Shown: positions 37,348 through 46,222 of the stretch, piece after piece
Layout of the letters: every line of letters begins with the position of its first letter
Numbering within the stretch: the first letter of the stretch is position 1
NCBI RefSeq assembly: GCF_000429305.1
Contig: NZ_AUBP01000002.1
Span: 372,001-436,000, forward strand
Direction: 5' to 3'
DNA from: Desulfovibrio inopinatus DSM 10711
GTDB taxonomy: Bacteria; Desulfobacterota; Desulfovibrionia; Desulfovibrionales; Desulfovibrionaceae
Length of the DNA stretch: 64,000 bases
Program-made: the position numbers and the translations under genes
Notes under the pieces: generated by a model
Seen by the model: only the letters and a program-made list of their open reading frames with translations
What the model was told of the DNA's origin: nothing
Database searches by the model: none

Positions 37348-38262
37348 ATGCCGCGCCTTGCTCGTCTGGTTTGTGATGATCAACCGACCGTTTATCATGT
37401 CATGTCTCGTACGGCATTGGACGGTTTCCCCCTTGGCAATGCTGAGAAGGAATTCCTCCTGCAATGTATTACTCGATTTGCCGCCGTGTATTTTGCCGAA
37501 GTGCTTGGCTTTTGCATTATGGGAAATCATTTTCATTTACTTGTACGCATGATGCCAGCCGAAATGATGACCGATGATGACGTGGTACAGCGGTATCATC
37601 TTGTCTATGGGCCGGATGCTCCTGTGACGGCGGCGAGTCTGGAGCGATGCCGGAGGAAATGGGCGAGTCTTTCCGAGTTCATGCGTGAGGTAAAGCAAAC
37701 GTTTTCAAGGTATTACAATAAACGGCATGATCGACGTGGATATTTTTGGGGGGAGCGCTTCAAAAGCGTTGTTGTTCAGGATGGTCGGACGTTGGTTCAT
37801 TGTTTGGCGTATATTGATCTCAACCCCATCCGTGCCGGGTTGGTGCAACGACCTGAAGATTATCGATGGAGCTCCATCGGACATCATGCGCAGACTGGCA
37901 ATGTTGACGGCTTGCTCAGCCTTGATTTTGGTTTGGCTGATTGGGATATTGAGGACATAAACGAACGCCTTGTTCTCTACCGTCGCTTTCTTTACGAAAC
38001 CGGCGCACTTGATTCCGTTCATGGCAAATCTTTGGCTTCGCATATTGTTGAGCGGGCTCGATCCGAAGGATATGTGTATACTCGAGTTGATCGAATGCTC
38101 TTGCGAACGCGCTGGTTTACAGACAGTGGCGTTATCGGCAGCAAAGAGTTCGTGACGGCGTTACTTGGGAGGGTTTCCCACACGAAAGGCCGGAAACGTT
38201 TTCCTCGTAAAATTGACGGATTAGAATTTTACGCGATGAAACGATTGGTAGAAGAATTCTAA
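37348..38262 (+). CDS. REP-associated tyrosine transposase (RAYT, Y1 HUH family)
   Basis: 304 residues from the chosen start at 37348 (GAGG upstream); the ORF also opens at 37303. It has the HUH metal-binding motif in MGNHFHLLV and the catalytic tyrosine region FSRYYNKRHDRRGYFWGERF, followed by YIDLNPIRAGLV, all hallmarks of the RAYT group related to IS200/IS605 TnpA. These proteins nick and join single-stranded DNA at palindromic repeats. The C-terminal extension (about 200-304) is not part of the core domain. Intact frame. Confidence 0.92.
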   Translation: MPRLARLVCDDQPTVYHVMSRTALDGFPLGNAEKEFLLQCITRFAAVYFAEVLGFCIMGNHFHLLVRMMPAEMMTDDDVVQRYHLVYGPDAPVTAASLERCRRKWASLSEFMREVKQTFSRYYNKRHDRRGYFWGERFKSVVVQDGRTLVHCLAYIDLNPIRAGLVQRPEDYRWSSIGHHAQTGNVDGLLSLDFGLADWDIEDINERLVLYRRFLYETGALDSVHGKSLASHIVERARSEGYVYTRVDRMLLRTRWFTDSGVIGSKEFVTALLGRVSHTKGRKRFPRKIDGLEFYAMKRLVEEF

Positions 38263-38607
38263 TCCTCATCAAGATAGACTCGAATTGAGATCTTTTCCAG
38301 AATATTCTTCATTTACTTTTTCCTTTCGCTTGATGTTGTATCCCTTCCTCGTTTTGTAAGACGTATCGGTTTTTATTTTCCTGAAAATTGCTTCAGTTTT
38401 TCGCAGAATATCTATTCTAACTCCAAAGCGTTCTGCGCAGATGCATTTGCTTATCAAACGGGCATCTCCCTTTCCTCGAATACATAATTCGCCTGTCCCC
38501 TTAAAGTTGTCAGCATCAAACGCGAGATTTCTTTTGCGCTGAGATGCGATATGAGGGTAGAAACACGACAATTGGTATTGAAGTTCAACGCTCTTGAAGG
38601 ATCGACC
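38263..38607. other. Noncoding gap before the type VI operon
   Basis: 345 bases with the right repeat of the RAYT unit (38482-38499). A minus-strand open frame here runs into the tssA sequence and has no start signal or known domain, so I treat it as noncoding. The upstream promoter for tssA must lie here but was not identified. Confidence 0.5.
38482..38499. repeat. Right inverted repeat of the RAYT unit
   Basis: Inverted copy of 37237-37254 with one mismatch. Confidence 0.75.
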
Positions 38608-40230
38608 ATGGAATTGATCGAACTGGGTAAAGCGCCCATTGCCGGAGATTCTCCTGTTGGTGAAGACATCCGTTACGACCCGACTTACGATGAATTGCAA
38701 ACTGAAATCGGGAAGCTTTCCGATGCCACCTCAGGTGGTGTTATTGACTGGAAGCGCGTTATTGAAATGTCTACCGATATTTTATCAAATAAATCAAAAG
38801 ATTTACTCGTTACTGTCTACTTGGCCGAAGCCCTTGTGCAAACCGAGAATTTTGACGGCATGATGACGGGTTCTACAATCTTACGTGATCTTGTCGTTAC
38901 GTATTGGGATGGTATGTTTCCGGCCAAGAAGCGGAAGCGAGGGCGCATCAATGCCATAAGCTGGTGGCTTGACCATATGAATGCGTTCACGGAAAATTAT
39001 CATGGCGACGAGCTTCCCCATGATACCGTGGCCACAATTACCGACAATGTGAACGCTTTGGACGAAGCGTTGAGTGCGGGATACGATGACATGCCGCCGC
39101 TACTCCCCTTGCTCAACCGGTTGGGGAATCTTCCTGTTTCGGCTCCGCCTCCGCCACCAGAGCCTGAGCCGGCTCCACAGGAGGCTGCAACCGAGGGGGC
39201 TGACTCGGCTCCCGCAGAGGCTTCGACTACCGCGACGCCATCAGCTCCGGCACGACCATCAACGCCTGCTCCTGCTGCCGCACCAGCGTCTGCACCTGCG
39301 GAATCGGCTGGTCCGATTGCGTCGGATAGCGATGCTGATCACGCTGCCGCCGAAGCGTTGGGACGTCTTGTCGATGTCGCGCAGTATTATCTTAACAAAA
39401 TCCCAGCCTCGCCTTCCCCATACCGATTGATACGCCTGGCAGCTTGGATGCCGGTAAAGGGATTGCCGCCGGCCGAAGACGGGAAAACCATGCTTCCTCC
39501 ACCAGAGGCGGCGGTTCTTTCTTCTATTAAAACGCTTTTGTCCTCCGGTAATTTTCAGGGTGCGCTCGAAGCGTCGGAGTCACGAATTACCCAATATCGT
39601 TTTTGGCTCGATTTGACCCGGTTGTCGGCGCAGGCGCTGGAAAACATGGGGCCGGTATTTGCCCCGGCGCTCAATGGGATCAAGATTGAAACCATGTTGT
39701 ATGTTGAACGGCTGAAAGGAGTGGAGAATCTTAGCTTTAATGACGGAACCCCGTTTGCCGATGCCGATACGAAAGCCTGGTTGAAAACTTTGAGTCTGGC
39801 CAATGGAGATGCTGCAACCCCGTCCGGGGGGGATGACTTGGAACAGTCTGTGGCCGAAGGATTTAATGAGGCCAAAAAATTGTTGCGCAGCCAAAAGGGG
39901 CCGGAAGCGTTGGCTTTATTGCAAGCCAAACGTGCAGCCGGTGCATCGGGTCGAGAACGATTGTTGTGGACGATCAACGTTGCCCGGGCGTTGTTTCTGC
40001 TTGGGCAGAATAGTTTGGCTGGACCATTGCTCGATGAAATCGTTGAAGTCATTGATGCGCATGATTTGGAACGGTTTGATCCTGCTTTGGCTCTGCGTGG
40101 ATTGTTGGCAGTTCATGAAGGTGTCAGTGCCGGTCAGGATGATGAGGCTAAAACAAAGACGGTATCGGTATTGATGCGCATTACGAAGATCGCACCAGCG
40201 GAAGCCATTAAGATTGGTTTCCCAACGTAA
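38608..40230 (+). CDS. tssA: Type VI secretion protein TssA
   Basis: 540 residues from the chosen start at 38608 (AAGG upstream). The N-terminal ImpA domain is clear from SPVGEDIRYDPTYDELQTEI and SWWLDHMNAF. Next comes a long Pro/Ala/Glu-rich linker (about 185-245), then a helical C-terminal domain containing YYLNKIPASPSPYRLIRLAA, of the VasJ/VasL-like class. TssA coordinates baseplate and sheath assembly in the cytoplasm. It is the first gene of an eight-gene colinear T6SS operon, with 157 bases before tssB. Confidence 0.93.
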   Translation: MELIELGKAPIAGDSPVGEDIRYDPTYDELQTEIGKLSDATSGGVIDWKRVIEMSTDILSNKSKDLLVTVYLAEALVQTENFDGMMTGSTILRDLVVTYWDGMFPAKKRKRGRINAISWWLDHMNAFTENYHGDELPHDTVATITDNVNALDEALSAGYDDMPPLLPLLNRLGNLPVSAPPPPPEPEPAPQEAATEGADSAPAEASTTATPSAPARPSTPAPAAAPASAPAESAGPIASDSDADHAAAEALGRLVDVAQYYLNKIPASPSPYRLIRLAAWMPVKGLPPAEDGKTMLPPPEAAVLSSIKTLLSSGNFQGALEASESRITQYRFWLDLTRLSAQALENMGPVFAPALNGIKIETMLYVERLKGVENLSFNDGTPFADADTKAWLKTLSLANGDAATPSGGDDLEQSVAEGFNEAKKLLRSQKGPEALALLQAKRAAGASGRERLLWTINVARALFLLGQNSLAGPLLDEIVEVIDAHDLERFDPALALRGLLAVHEGVSAGQDDEAKTKTVSVLMRITKIAPAEAIKIGFPT

Positions 40231-40298
40231 AATAAGGGTTTAATGCAAAAGAAAACTTTTTTCTCTGCAATGTTTCTCATAAATATCACAATGAAGCG

Positions 40299-40365
40299 TT
40301 GACAGAGCTCTCAAAAACGGATTTATATTCTGCTAGTATTGATAAAAAGTGGCATTTCTCCTGCG
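40299..40365 (+). promoter_or_regulatory. Candidate promoters before tssB (sigma-70 and sigma-54)
   Basis: Two alternatives lie in the gap. TTGACA (40299-40304), 17 bases, then TTTATA (40322-40327) fits sigma-70. Closer to the gene, TGGCAT-TTCTC-CTGCG (40350-40365) fits the sigma-54 -24/-12 pattern with the essential GG and GC separated by 10 bases. Sigma-54 control is known for T6SS operons of other bacteria. The sigma-54 site leaves a short leader before ATG 40388. Confidence 0.5.
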
Positions 40366-40387
40366 AATCGAAAACATGAGGTGAAGC

Positions 40388-40894
40388 ATGGCCAAGGAAG
40401 CTTCCGTCGCCCCCAAAGAGCGAGTCAACATTACGTACAAACCCGACACCGGTGATGCCAAGGAAGAGGTGGAACTGCCTTTGAAGCTCCTGGTGTTGAG
40501 TGATTTCACACTGCGTCAAGATGATAGGACTGTTGAAGATCGGGAACCTATCGCTATCGATAAAGACAACTTTAACGATGTCCTGAAAGCGCAGAATCTT
40601 GACCTCAAACTTACAGTTCCCAACAAGATTTCTGAAGCCAAAACCGAAGATGGTCAGGAAGAAGAAATGGCCGTCGATTTGAAATTTGATTCCATAAATG
40701 ACTTCAAGCCCGATGCCATTGTGCAGAAGGTTCCTGAATTGAAAAAGATGATGGAATTACGCGAAGCCCTGAAAGCCCTCAAGGCACCGCTTGGCAACGT
40801 CCCTGAGTTTCGAAAGAAGATTCAGGAACTTGTCTCGGATGAAAGCATGCGTGAAAAGCTTCTGAAAGAAATGGGTATCGAGGACAAGGAGTAG
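40388..40894 (+). CDS. tssB: Type VI secretion sheath protein TssB (VipA)
   Basis: 168 residues. Family motifs include RVNITYKP, VELPLKLLVLSDFTL, REPIAIDKDNFNDVLKA and FKPDAIVQKVPELKKMMELR. TssB pairs with TssC to form the contractile sheath around the Hcp tube. Ribosome site GAGGTGA. The next gene tssC starts 9 bases downstream. The C-terminal tail is acidic and charged (LLKEMGIEDKE). Confidence 0.97.
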   Translation: MAKEASVAPKERVNITYKPDTGDAKEEVELPLKLLVLSDFTLRQDDRTVEDREPIAIDKDNFNDVLKAQNLDLKLTVPNKISEAKTEDGQEEEMAVDLKFDSINDFKPDAIVQKVPELKKMMELREALKALKAPLGNVPEFRKKIQELVSDESMREKLLKEMGIEDKE

Positions 40895-40903
40895 AATACG
40901 ACC

Positions 40904-42391
40904 ATGACCGACGAACAAGTCAAACAAGAGCAGCAAGCCCAACCTGCGGAAGCCACGGCCGGCAGCCTGTTGGACGATATTGTTCAGGCGACGAAGCTGA
41001 AGCCGACGGACGAGTATTATGATGTCACCAAAAAAGGCTTGCAGGCCTTTTTGGAAGAAATGACAAAACCGGACCGGAAAGCCGAACGTATTTCCGGTGC
41101 CGCCGTAGACGATATGATTGCCCAAATCGATAAGAAATTATCGTCGCAAGTCGATCAAATTTTGCACAATCGAGACTTCCAGAAGCTCGAATCTGCGTGG
41201 CGTTCTCTTAGATATCTCGTCGATCACACGGATTTTCGCCAGAATATCAAGATTGATATCATGAACGTTACCAAGCAGGACTTGCTTGATGACTTCGAAG
41301 ATTCGCCGGAAGTTCCAAAGTCCGGTTTGTATCGACGGGTATACACGGCGGAATATGGCCAATTCGGCGGTCAACCTTACGGCGCCATGGTTGCGAACTT
41401 TGATTTCGGCCCCGGCCCGCAAGATATCAAATTGCTGCAATATGTCGCGAGCGTCGCAACGATGTCGCATGCTCCCTTCATCGCCGCGACCAGTAAAGAA
41501 TTTTTCGGCATTGACGATTGGTCCAAACTGCCTGATCTCAAAGATCTGCATTCCATTTTCGAGATGCCGCAATATACGAAGTGGAACTCCTTCCGCGAAT
41601 CCGAAGATGCACGAAACGTCAGCTTAACTTTACCGCGTTTTCTGTTGCGCTTGCCGTATGGACCGGAAACTGATCCGGCAAAGACCTTCAACTATCAGGA
41701 AGATGTGGCCGGTAGTACTGACGACTTTGCTTGGGGCAACACCGCCTTTGCCTTGGCCGCTCGACTGACCGACAGCTTTGCCAAATATCGCTGGTGTACG
41801 AATATCATTGGTCCTCAGGGCGGTGGAGCGGTTGAAGATTTACCCCTGTACCAGTTTGAGGCCATGGGCGCCATTCAGACGAAGATTCCTACAGAAGTGC
41901 TTATTTCCGAACGGCGGGAATTCGAACTGGCCGAAGAAGGGTTTGTCGCTCTCACCATGCGCAAAGGCAGTGACAATGCCGCTTTCTTCTCTGCCAACTC
42001 CTGTCAGAAGCCGAAATTCTTTGGTACATCCAAGGAAGGCAAGGACGCGGAACTCAATTACAAGCTGTCCACACAATTGCCGTATATGATGATCGTCAAC
42101 CGGCTGGCCCATTACATCAAGGTCATTCAGCGCGAAAATATCGGCACTTGGAAAGAACGACAAGATCTTGAATCTGAACTGAATAAATGGATCAGCCAAT
42201 ACGTTACGGAAATGGACAATCCCGACCCGTCCGTACGGTCTCGTCGGCCGTTACGTATGGCACAGATCGACGTTAAGAATGTGGAAGGCGATCCAGGCTG
42301 GTACAGTGTATCACTGAAGGTCCGCCCCCACTTCAAATACATGGGCGCCAACTTTACGCTGTCTCTTGTCGGCAAGCTCGACAAGCAATAG
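40904..42391 (+). CDS. tssC: Type VI secretion sheath protein TssC (VipB)
   Basis: 495 residues, full length. Typical motifs: SAWRSLRYLVDHTDF, YGAMVANFDFGPGPQD, FIAATSKEFFGIDDW, RFLLRLPYGPETDP, FAWGNTAFALAARL and the conserved GGGAVEDLP. TssC is the large sheath subunit and carries the ClpV recycling partner contacts. It is 9 bases after tssB. Downstream comes a hairpin and then hcp. Confidence 0.98.
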   Translation: MTDEQVKQEQQAQPAEATAGSLLDDIVQATKLKPTDEYYDVTKKGLQAFLEEMTKPDRKAERISGAAVDDMIAQIDKKLSSQVDQILHNRDFQKLESAWRSLRYLVDHTDFRQNIKIDIMNVTKQDLLDDFEDSPEVPKSGLYRRVYTAEYGQFGGQPYGAMVANFDFGPGPQDIKLLQYVASVATMSHAPFIAATSKEFFGIDDWSKLPDLKDLHSIFEMPQYTKWNSFRESEDARNVSLTLPRFLLRLPYGPETDPAKTFNYQEDVAGSTDDFAWGNTAFALAARLTDSFAKYRWCTNIIGPQGGGAVEDLPLYQFEAMGAIQTKIPTEVLISERREFELAEEGFVALTMRKGSDNAAFFSANSCQKPKFFGTSKEGKDAELNYKLSTQLPYMMIVNRLAHYIKVIQRENIGTWKERQDLESELNKWISQYVTEMDNPDPSVRSRRPLRMAQIDVKNVEGDPGWYSVSLKVRPHFKYMGANFTLSLVGKLDKQ

Positions 42392-42410
42392 CAAATTTGA
42401 GCGACCATTG

Positions 42411-42444
42411 TCCGCGAAAGAATACGGGCCCATTGTTTCGCGGA
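42411..42444 (+). promoter_or_regulatory. Hairpin between tssC and hcp
   Basis: TCCGCGAAA (42411-42419) pairs perfectly with TTTCGCGGA (42436-42444) around a 16-base loop containing GGGCCC. No T-run, so it is more likely an mRNA processing or stability element than a terminator. Confidence 0.5.
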
Positions 42445-42499
42445 ACGTTTCGTTGCATCGTTTGTTTACGACAACCCATTCCTTCCCAGGAGGAACAGC

Positions 42500-42985
42500 A
42501 TGGCTCTTACCGCGTATATGAAGGTCACCGGAAAGTCCCAAGGTCAAATCAAAGGCGACTGCACGCAGTCCGATTCCAACAAGAAAGATAACATTCTCGT
42601 TTACGATATCTCTCATACGATTGAAATTCCCAAGGACACCCATACCGGTCTGCCCACTGGTCAGCGTATTCACCATCCGCTCATCGTCATCACGCACGTC
42701 GGCCCGCAGAGCCCTAAACTGCTGAAATCGCTGTGTACCGGCGAACAGTGCACCGTAAATCTCTACTACTTCCGTATTAAAGATACGGGGGAAGAAGAAA
42801 ACTACTTTAACGTCGAACTCGACGAAGCCATTATTGTGCAGAAGAAACACTTCACCCCCACGACGTTTCTTCCGGACAACAAACCCTATCATGATATGGA
42901 AGAGATTCAGTTTACGTATTCGAAGATTACTCATACCTACACAGATGGGAACATCGAATACACGGATTCGTGGAAAGATTCTTAG
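42500..42985 (+). CDS. hcp: Type VI secretion tube protein Hcp (TssD)
   Basis: 161 residues. Hcp motifs: the N-terminal ALTAYMKVTGKSQGQIKGDC, SHTIEIPKDTHTGLPTGQRI, HHPLIVITHVGPQSPKLLKS and the C-terminal FTYSKITHTYTDGN. Hcp hexamers stack into the inner tube of the T6SS and are secreted. The ribosome site AGGAGG is strong, in line with the large amounts of Hcp needed. It is flanked by hairpins at 42411-42444 and 42995-43026, which may isolate a stable hcp message. Confidence 0.98.
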   Translation: MALTAYMKVTGKSQGQIKGDCTQSDSNKKDNILVYDISHTIEIPKDTHTGLPTGQRIHHPLIVITHVGPQSPKLLKSLCTGEQCTVNLYYFRIKDTGEEENYFNVELDEAIIVQKKHFTPTTFLPDNKPYHDMEEIQFTYSKITHTYTDGNIEYTDSWKDS

Positions 42986-42994
42986 GCCGATGCT

Positions 42995-43026
42995 GCCCGT
43001 AGGCCGGTGTGTACCGACCTACGGGC
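42995..43026 (+). terminator. Hairpin after hcp (partial terminator or processing site)
   Basis: GCCCGTAGG (42995-43003) pairs with CCTACGGGC (43018-43026), and an inner CGGT/ACCG extends the stem around loop GTGT. TAATTCTTG follows, so no strong T-run. It probably reduces read-through into tssE. Confidence 0.55.
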
Positions 43027-43053
43027 TAATTCTTGTTGGAGACGAGAGACGAC

Positions 43054-43470
43054 ATGCATGAACTGCGTCTTTTGGAACGGATCCGAGACTTCGAAAAAAA
43101 TACAACTCGTTCAGGTGAGATCGACCCACAACGTCTTCTCCAGTCGGTTATGCGGCATTTGCAAAAGCTGCTCAATACGCGACAAGGGTCTGTGCCGATC
43201 GATCCGGAATATGGGCTTGCCGACTTTACGGATTTGGCAACGAATTTCGGTACTGACATCATGCAAGAGCTTGAAGAAAATATCTCTATGGCCATCATGC
43301 GGTATGAACCACGCCTTGCCGATGTCGATGTCGAGTTTGATCGAGACCCTGCCGATGCCTTGTCCTTGCGTTTCAAGATCAAAGGCCGTATCGCCGTAGA
43401 AAGTCTTAAAACCCCGGTTGTGTTTGAATCCGTCGTTCAGTCCGACGGCAAAATTTCTATCATGAGCTAG
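43054..43470 (+). CDS. tssE: Type VI secretion baseplate protein TssE (gp25-like)
   Basis: 138 residues from the chosen ATG at 43054, with GGAG 12 bases upstream; a TTG at 43033 is the alternative. Conserved LLERIRDFE, IDPEYGLADFTDL and MRYEPRLADVDVEF identify the gp25-like lysozyme-fold baseplate wedge protein, which recruits the sheath. It follows hcp by 68 bases and tssF starts 11 bases downstream. Confidence 0.95.
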   Translation: MHELRLLERIRDFEKNTTRSGEIDPQRLLQSVMRHLQKLLNTRQGSVPIDPEYGLADFTDLATNFGTDIMQELEENISMAIMRYEPRLADVDVEFDRDPADALSLRFKIKGRIAVESLKTPVVFESVVQSDGKISIMS

Positions 43471-43481
43471 GCCGTGTCGTT

Positions 43482-45215
43482 ATGATCTCAAATTATTATC
43501 AGCAGGAACTTTACCACCTCAAAGAACTCGCCGTCGAATTCTCTAAAGCTCACCCTGCCTTGGCTCCCTTGCTTTCCGGACCGGGATCGGATCCGGACGT
43601 TGAACGATTGCTTGAAGGAACAGCTTTTCTCACCGGGCTTGTACGCGAAAAGCTCGACGATGAATTTCCCGAAATCGTTCATAACCTGCTGCGCATCATT
43701 TTTCCGCATTATTTGCGGCCTATCCCATCTGCAACCGTTATTCAATTCACCCCGAAGCCAGGGCTCATGGAAATTCTTCATGTTCCCAAGGGGGCGGCCA
43801 TTGCGTCGGTACCGGTCGACGACACGCGATGTGTGTTCACCACATGTTATGATGTTGATATTCATCCCTTGCGTATTACCGGCGTCAATTTGGAAAAATC
43901 TCTGGGCAAAAAGCCGCGTCTTCGTCTTTCTTTTGAACTGACGGGGATATCCTTGACCGAATGGGAACCGAAGTCTTTACGACTTCTCATCGGTGGAAGC
44001 TTGGCCGAAGCCTCGGATCGGTATCGGCTGTTATTGACTGAAGCCCGAGAGGTTCGGATTGCTGCTGGCGAAACCGGCGATGTCCTCACCTTGCCCGGTT
44101 CGTGTCTCAAGCCGGTCGGTTTTGCTGATGAAGACGCTTTGTTTCCCTATCCTCCAAATTCGTTCCCCGGATTCCGATTGTTGCAGGAATATTTTGTCAT
44201 GCCGCATAAATTCCTGTTCATCGACATTACCGGACTGGATAAGTGGAAAAACAAAGGGAAGGGATCGAGCTTTAGCATTTCCATCACACTGGATGCACTG
44301 CCGCAAAATGCGCCTGATTTTAAACAGGGCCATTTCATCCTGTCCGCCACTCCGGCCGTCAATCTTTTCAAGCACGGGGCCGAACCGATTTTGCTTGATC
44401 ATAAGCGGACGTATTACCGGGTGAGGCCAAGCGATCAGCATATCAACAACTACCAGGTGTATGATATCAAAAACGTGGTCGGCTTCATCCAGGGGACGGT
44501 GAAGCAGCGAAAATACGTTGCGTTTGAGATGTTTCGTCCGAGAAGTGACGATGTTGCCGTTTATCAAGTCTCGCAACGCAATTCGGCAACCGATGACTCC
44601 ATGGCGCTTAATCTGTCCGTTGCGTATCCACCAGATGCGCCTGCGCCGGTCCCGGAAACGCTTTCCATAGAACTTTTATGCACCAATTTTCGATTGCCTG
44701 AGAGTCTTCAAGTCGGTGATATCAATCAACCGACGGAAACATCTCCTTCACTGACCGATTTCAAAAATATCTCGCAGCCGTCGGCAGCCGTTCAGCCGCC
44801 ACTTGGTCGAGAACTGCTCTGGCGCCTATTGTCGCACATCTCTTTGAATTATTTACCTATTGCGAACGCCGAGAACCTCAAAGCGCTCTTGAGGTTGTAT
44901 ATTTTTCCGGATACCCGGGATCGGGCGTCGGTGGTTGCGAACAACAAACGCGTTGACGGTGTTCTCGAACTGCGTTCCATTCTCAATGAGCGTATTCTTC
45001 GGGGGCATATCATGCGGGGAAATATCATTGAGCTGACCCTGTCCAGCCAGAATTTTGCCAGTTTGGGCGATATGTATTTATTTGGGTCTGTGCTTGATAC
45101 CTTTTTCGGCAGCTATTCGAGCTTGAACAGCTTTACGCAATTCAAAATTATCGACCATCATACCGGTGAGAGTTACGAATGGCCGCTACGGACGGGCGAT
45201 CGCCCGCTGATTTAA
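43482..45215 (+). CDS. tssF: Type VI secretion baseplate protein TssF
   Basis: 577 residues, normal length. Signature N-terminus YYQQELYHLKELAVEFSKAH, then DPDVERLLEGTAFL and NLLRIIFPHYLRPIPS, and the C-terminal SLNSFTQFKI. It builds the baseplate wedge with TssE, TssG and TssK. The ORF overlaps tssG by 37 bases, indicating translational coupling. Confidence 0.97.
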   Translation: MISNYYQQELYHLKELAVEFSKAHPALAPLLSGPGSDPDVERLLEGTAFLTGLVREKLDDEFPEIVHNLLRIIFPHYLRPIPSATVIQFTPKPGLMEILHVPKGAAIASVPVDDTRCVFTTCYDVDIHPLRITGVNLEKSLGKKPRLRLSFELTGISLTEWEPKSLRLLIGGSLAEASDRYRLLLTEAREVRIAAGETGDVLTLPGSCLKPVGFADEDALFPYPPNSFPGFRLLQEYFVMPHKFLFIDITGLDKWKNKGKGSSFSISITLDALPQNAPDFKQGHFILSATPAVNLFKHGAEPILLDHKRTYYRVRPSDQHINNYQVYDIKNVVGFIQGTVKQRKYVAFEMFRPRSDDVAVYQVSQRNSATDDSMALNLSVAYPPDAPAPVPETLSIELLCTNFRLPESLQVGDINQPTETSPSLTDFKNISQPSAAVQPPLGRELLWRLLSHISLNYLPIANAENLKALLRLYIFPDTRDRASVVANNKRVDGVLELRSILNERILRGHIMRGNIIELTLSSQNFASLGDMYLFGSVLDTFFGSYSSLNSFTQFKIIDHHTGESYEWPLRTGDRPLI

Positions 45216-46222
45216 AATCGATTCAGGAAGATCTGCTCGCCGATCCAGCCAGATATTCCTTTTTTCAATCCATACGGCTTTTGAGTTATTTTTTTCAAAA
45301 GCAGTATGGCATGGATGCGGCCGAGCGGTTTCTGAAGGATAATCTTCGGGTACGCCCTCAGTTGTCGCTGTCGTTTCCCGGCACCGATATTGTCGACATT
45401 TCGCGTGAATCGGCCGAAAACGGCCATGATCTGTATCACCTCACAGCGACGTTCCTTGGTCTTTACGGTGCATCCTCACCCTTACCGACGTGGTACACCG
45501 AGGATTTGCTTGATGAAGCCACGGAAGATTCGTCGGTCACTCGTGATTTTCTCGATATCATCAATATTCCGTTTTACCCGCTGCTTGCGCAAGCTTGGTC
45601 GAAATATCGGCTCTTCATGCAGGTTGCAGGCAAACTTGATGCAGAAAACATTCAGCGGTTGTACTGTCTTCTCGGATACGGATTGCCCGAATTGCGGCAT
45701 GAAGTGTCCAATATGTACCGCATGCCGCGCTATATCGGGCTGTTCACACAATGGCCACGCTCGGCAACCGGTCTCAAAACGCTTATTTCAGACGCGTTGG
45801 GAGGCATTCCGGTCAAAGTGGTGCCCAATATTATACGAAAGGTGAAGATTCCTCACAGTCAACGTCTACATGTTGGTGTTCAGGGACATCAACTCGGGGA
45901 AGATGCCTATCTTGGGGAAGAATTGTCTGATCGCATGACGCGTTTTCGGCTTGTCATCGGTCCTGTCGATGACGAAAAATATCATGCTTGTCTGCCCGAC
46001 TCCTCGAAGTATTCCTGGGTTCGGGAACTGACCAGGCTCTACCTGCTCAATCCGCTGGACTGCGTGCTGACGCTTCGCCTCAAAAACAGCGACGCCCGCC
46101 CGGCCCAATTGGGCGCAAACAAATGGTCTCAACTGGGGTATGATACCTGGGTTTTCTCGCAAAAACCGCCAGAACGCCCAGAGGCGGTCTTTCACATGAA
46201 TCTTTACGAGGTGCACACATGA
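45179..46222 (+). CDS. tssG: Type VI secretion baseplate protein TssG
   Basis: 347 residues. Conserved YSFFQSIRLL, LRVRPQLSLSFPGTDI, FLGLYGASSPLPTWYTEDLL, FLDIINIPFYPLL and YHACLPDSSKYSWVRELTRL identify TssG. It pairs 2:1 with TssF in the baseplate. The start overlaps tssF by 37 bases and its stop overlaps the clpV start by ATGA. Confidence 0.97.
   Translation: MAATDGRSPADLKSIQEDLLADPARYSFFQSIRLLSYFFQKQYGMDAAERFLKDNLRVRPQLSLSFPGTDIVDISRESAENGHDLYHLTATFLGLYGASSPLPTWYTEDLLDEATEDSSVTRDFLDIINIPFYPLLAQAWSKYRLFMQVAGKLDAENIQRLYCLLGYGLPELRHEVSNMYRMPRYIGLFTQWPRSATGLKTLISDALGGIPVKVVPNIIRKVKIPHSQRLHVGVQGHQLGEDAYLGEELSDRMTRFRLVIGPVDDEKYHACLPDSSKYSWVRELTRLYLLNPLDCVLTLRLKNSDARPAQLGANKWSQLGYDTWVFSQKPPERPEAVFHMNLYEVHT

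Larger units (their letters stand above)
37237..38499 (+). mobile_element. RAYT transposase unit bounded by inverted repeats
   Basis: An 18-base sequence GGGACAGGCAAATTATGT (37237-37254) recurs inverted at 38482-38499 with one mismatch. Between them is a RAYT-type transposase gene and about 220 bases of noncoding DNA. GGGACAGGC-type ends are a recurring feature near such genes, as I recall. The unit of about 1.26 kb lies between the protease gene and the type VI operon. Confidence 0.65.

Noticed and set aside
38269-38700. 143-residue minus-strand frame before tssA
   Set aside because: It overlaps the start of tssA and the RAYT repeat, with no start signal or domain.
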